DNA from: Bacteroidales bacterium UBA4070
GTDB lineage: Bacteria; Bacteroidota; Bacteroidia; Bacteroidales; VadinHA17
Length of the DNA: 18,108 bases
NCBI GenBank assembly: GCA_002383485.1
Contig: DFYY01000042.1
Coordinates: forward strand, 159,471-177,578
Reading direction: 5' to 3'
Of the stretch, positions 17,601 through 18,108 are shown piece after piece. The first letter of the stretch is position 1. Each line of letters begins with the position of its first letter. The notes beneath the pieces were generated by a model. That model did no database searches. It was not told the origin of the DNA and saw only the letters and a list, made by a program, of their open reading frames with translations. Both the position numbers and the translations under genes were made by a program.

Positions 17601-17908
17601 CTCCCTCGCTCAACTTCCTGCCTGGCAGGAACTTCAAAATTGGGCTGTCAGTCGATGACGGAGTACCGCAACTGCTTACCGTGGTCCCCCTGGGCTTCAA
17701 CGCCGAGAACTTCAACCGGGAATGGGAGGAGACCGTCCGTAACAGTACCCGCTATGTAAAGGGCAAAATCAATGTAACCGAACCCGGGTACCATACCCTC
17801 AGGGTGTGGATGATTGATCCGGGAATGGTGCTTGAAAAGATAGTAGTTAACACAGGCGGACTGAGGCCCTCATGCCTCGGCCCGCCGGAAAGCTATCGCA
17901 GGGAGTAG
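14666..17908 (+). CDS. GH115 alpha-glucuronidase
   Basis: Up to 1080 aa. GH115 releases (4-O-methyl-)glucuronic acid from internal as well as terminal xylose units of xylan. After a signal-like stretch (about residues 54-74, ILVSSLLLSLLLSC-ITAAG, which could be either a lipobox or a Sec site) come an N-terminal domain (about 80-215), the central catalytic barrel (about 220-640) with YRGIFLNDEYPALTRW, LKANYLWPAMWNN, MGTSHQEPM, TIGLRGADDTEM, LWAEDNWGNVRRLP and YYHFDYHGGPRSYQW, a helical region, and the C-terminal GH115 domain (about 890-1070). Length without the leader is normal. The start is uncertain: residues 1-50 come from a GACCTTC-type repeat, and no ATG lies between it and the signal; GTG at 14807 is an alternative. 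It begins 20 nt after the GH30 remnant and ends the right arm in this window. Confidence 0.93.
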   Translation: MNNYPATGPSDPPSLRPSDPLTFRPSNPLSFRPGNLLRRGRNPDTRKVSGPSDLRILVSSLLLSLLLSCITAAGQDQAEMIISVEKNTGSLVLASDGSCAPLVLSPGEWPGVKRALSDLQNDLGRVTGTMPVLITATKAPRSEFIIIAGTIGRSAMIDRLAKKNKIDAGAINGKWESFVIQTVEKPFPGVKSALVIAGSDKRGTIYGIYEISRQAGVSPWHWWADVPVRKSDQLYVNPVRFVSGEPSVKYRGIFLNDEYPALTRWVSYKYGDVTPSVNPPVPPGVANYGSEFYSRIFELLLRLKANYLWPAMWNNAFNEDDLRNARLADEYGIVMGTSHQEPMIRAQKEWDRRYQKTLGSWSWTHHADTLKKFWRDGIRRNRNYESIITIGLRGADDTEMGPGGPAANIARLEEIVRVQREMISEEINPDVTTVPQMWCLYKEVQDYYHEGMRVPDDVTLLWAEDNWGNVRRLPTADERKRSGGAGVYYHFDYHGGPRSYQWINTSPIPKIWDQMSLAKQYGADRIWIVNVGHLRGYEIPVEYFLSLAWDTDALGSEEMSGWTRQWAAEIFGAEHAAEIASVIREYTRFNGRRKPELLSPFTYSLLNYSEAERIVEDYNRLAAKAEHIGQQLPAEIQDAYFHLVLFPVKACALVNELYDTAGKNAMYAAQGRAGTDEMADRTEQLFTGDTALMGYYNRVYAGGRWKHFMDQAHLGYIAWNDPPENSLRHIKLERPAAVPGILPAVAVEGSGEAWALNPASGSDERSQPETAARPASTTPVTQATSGAPLLPPFDVFNKQTRYFEIFNRGTDPFEYTATAENAWIILSSSRGTVTDQQRVNVTIDWSALPTGRYEKSVSADRPAPSTEMYEGYVTLIAAGRDIKIGITAFRPEAPDPLTVEGFVEADGYVSMEAASYTGKLDTEERRWEWIEDYGRTRSGMRAYAVTDAPPATPGKDSPVLEYKMYLFSTGEFETVLHMAPSLNFLPGRNFKIGLSVDDGVPQLLTVVPLGFNAENFNREWEETVRNSTRYVKGKINVTEPGYHTLRVWMIDPGMVLEKIVVNTGGLRPSCLGPPESYRRE
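14685..14825. repeat. 15-bp direct repeats bracketing the repeat segment
   Basis: CCGGACCTTCTGACC occurs perfectly at 14685-14699 and again at 14811-14825, an offset of 126 bp or exactly 42 codons. The second copy runs directly into the signal-peptide codons of GH115 (CTCAGAATACTGGTC). This layout suggests that the segment was duplicated or inserted at the beginning of the gene without breaking the frame. Confidence 0.65.
14688..14759. repeat. 24-bp tandem repeat, three copies (GACCTTC type)
   Basis: Three consecutive 24-bp units at 14688-14711, 14712-14735 and 14736-14759 begin GACCTTC and share most bases; a fourth decays after GACC at 14760. Because 24 is a multiple of three, the array is read in frame as an eight-residue repeat (PSDPPSLR, PSDPLTFR, PSNPLSFR). 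It sits in the 5' part of the GH115 reading frame, where a signal peptide would be expected, and looks like intergenic repeat DNA rather than protein-coding sequence. Confidence 0.8.
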
Positions 17909-18108
17909 CAATAGGCAGTAGCGGTGATAATTAATGCACATAGGGCATAAAGTATTGTATATCTGTGATTAAATATGATATATTCGCCGTAGGCGATTAA
18001 GAATTGTAGAAAAATGCATACATAAAACAGGTTCCCCGCAGAGCCTGCCCCGCTAGCCGTCAGGCTTTCGGGGGGATAAAGCATTGTAAAACCAACAGAC
18101 CTTCAGAC
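17909..18108. other. Non-coding right flank with small repeats
   Basis: About 200 bp after the GH115 stop with no convincing gene. Small inverted repeats: TCGCC/GGCGA at 17984-17988 and 17992-17996 (3-nt loop), and AGCCTG/CAGGCT at 18042-18047 and 18061-18066 (13-nt loop). Neither is followed by a T run, so they are only weak terminator candidates. ATAAAGTATTGTA (17947-17959) recurs with one change at 18076-18088. The last 12 bases (18097-18108) read AGACCTTCAGAC, the same motif as the repeat inside the GH115 start. It may be dispersed intergenic repeat DNA. Confidence 0.45.

Noticed and set aside
18042..18075. Intrinsic terminator after GH115
   Set aside because: The AGCCTG/CAGGCT stem is followed by TTCGGGGGG, not a T run, and competes with a CCCCG/CGGGG pairing.
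17893..18084. 63-aa minus-strand reading frame with hydrophobic stretches
   Set aside because: It overlaps the 3' end of GH115 and is made from the inverted and direct repeats of the flank; no start signal or recognisable family. Better seen as repeat DNA.
1..18108. CRISPR array, tRNA, rRNA, insertion sequence or phage genes
   Set aside because: No regularly spaced repeats with unique spacers, no cloverleaf or rRNA motifs, and no transposase or phage-type reading frames were seen; intergenic space is very limited.

Overview
The window looks like an anaerobic or fermentative Bacteroidetes (probably Bacteroidales-like). The signs are lipoprotein signals with acidic residues straight after the lipobox cysteine, almost no Shine-Dalgarno sequences, an AT-rich divergent spacer with a fair match to the Bacteroidetes -33/-7 promoter, and Bacteroides-type XylA and GH115 proteins. 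The assignment rests on gene character only; no rRNA or other phylogenetic marker is present.

It is a locus for using glucuronoxylan (xylan carrying 4-O-methyl-glucuronic acid side chains), arranged as two divergent arms around a 185 bp control region (8638-8822). The left arm (minus strand, read right to left) is lacI-family regulator, GH67 alpha-glucuronidase, UroD-like putative methyltransferase, xylulokinase, xylose isomerase, and a fused MetV/MetF-type methylenetetrahydrofolate reductase. Its genes overlap by 4 nt or lie 7-30 nt apart, so it reads as one operon, and it may continue past the left edge. The right arm (plus strand) is GPH-family sugar symporter, GH10 xylanase lipoprotein, GH3 beta-xylosidase without a signal peptide, an internally deleted GH30 lipoprotein, and a large GH115 alpha-glucuronidase.

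A likely working scheme: the GH10 lipoprotein cuts xylan, probably at the cell surface. GH115 removes (methyl)glucuronate from internal xylose units and exported GH67 removes it from oligosaccharide ends. The symporter imports xylo-oligosaccharides, cytosolic GH3 splits them to xylose, and XylA/XylB send xylose to the pentose phosphate pathway. The methyl ether on the released glucuronate would be left over. The UroD-like protein and the MetV/MetF reductase are not needed for xylose catabolism, but they are the kinds of proteins that move methyl groups from methyl ethers through a corrinoid to tetrahydrofolate and then oxidise them. The most interesting reading is therefore a built-in 4-O-methyl-glucuronate demethylation branch. 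A corrinoid protein and a second methyltransferase would still be needed and are not in the window.

Other notable features are a near-perfect LacI-type operator overlapping the predicted -33 element of the right arm, a long hairpin in the symporter leader, an apparent in-frame loss of about half of the GH30 barrel including the acid/base region, and a GACCTTC-rich 24 bp tandem repeat translated in frame at the start of GH115. The same motif reappears at the right edge of the window.
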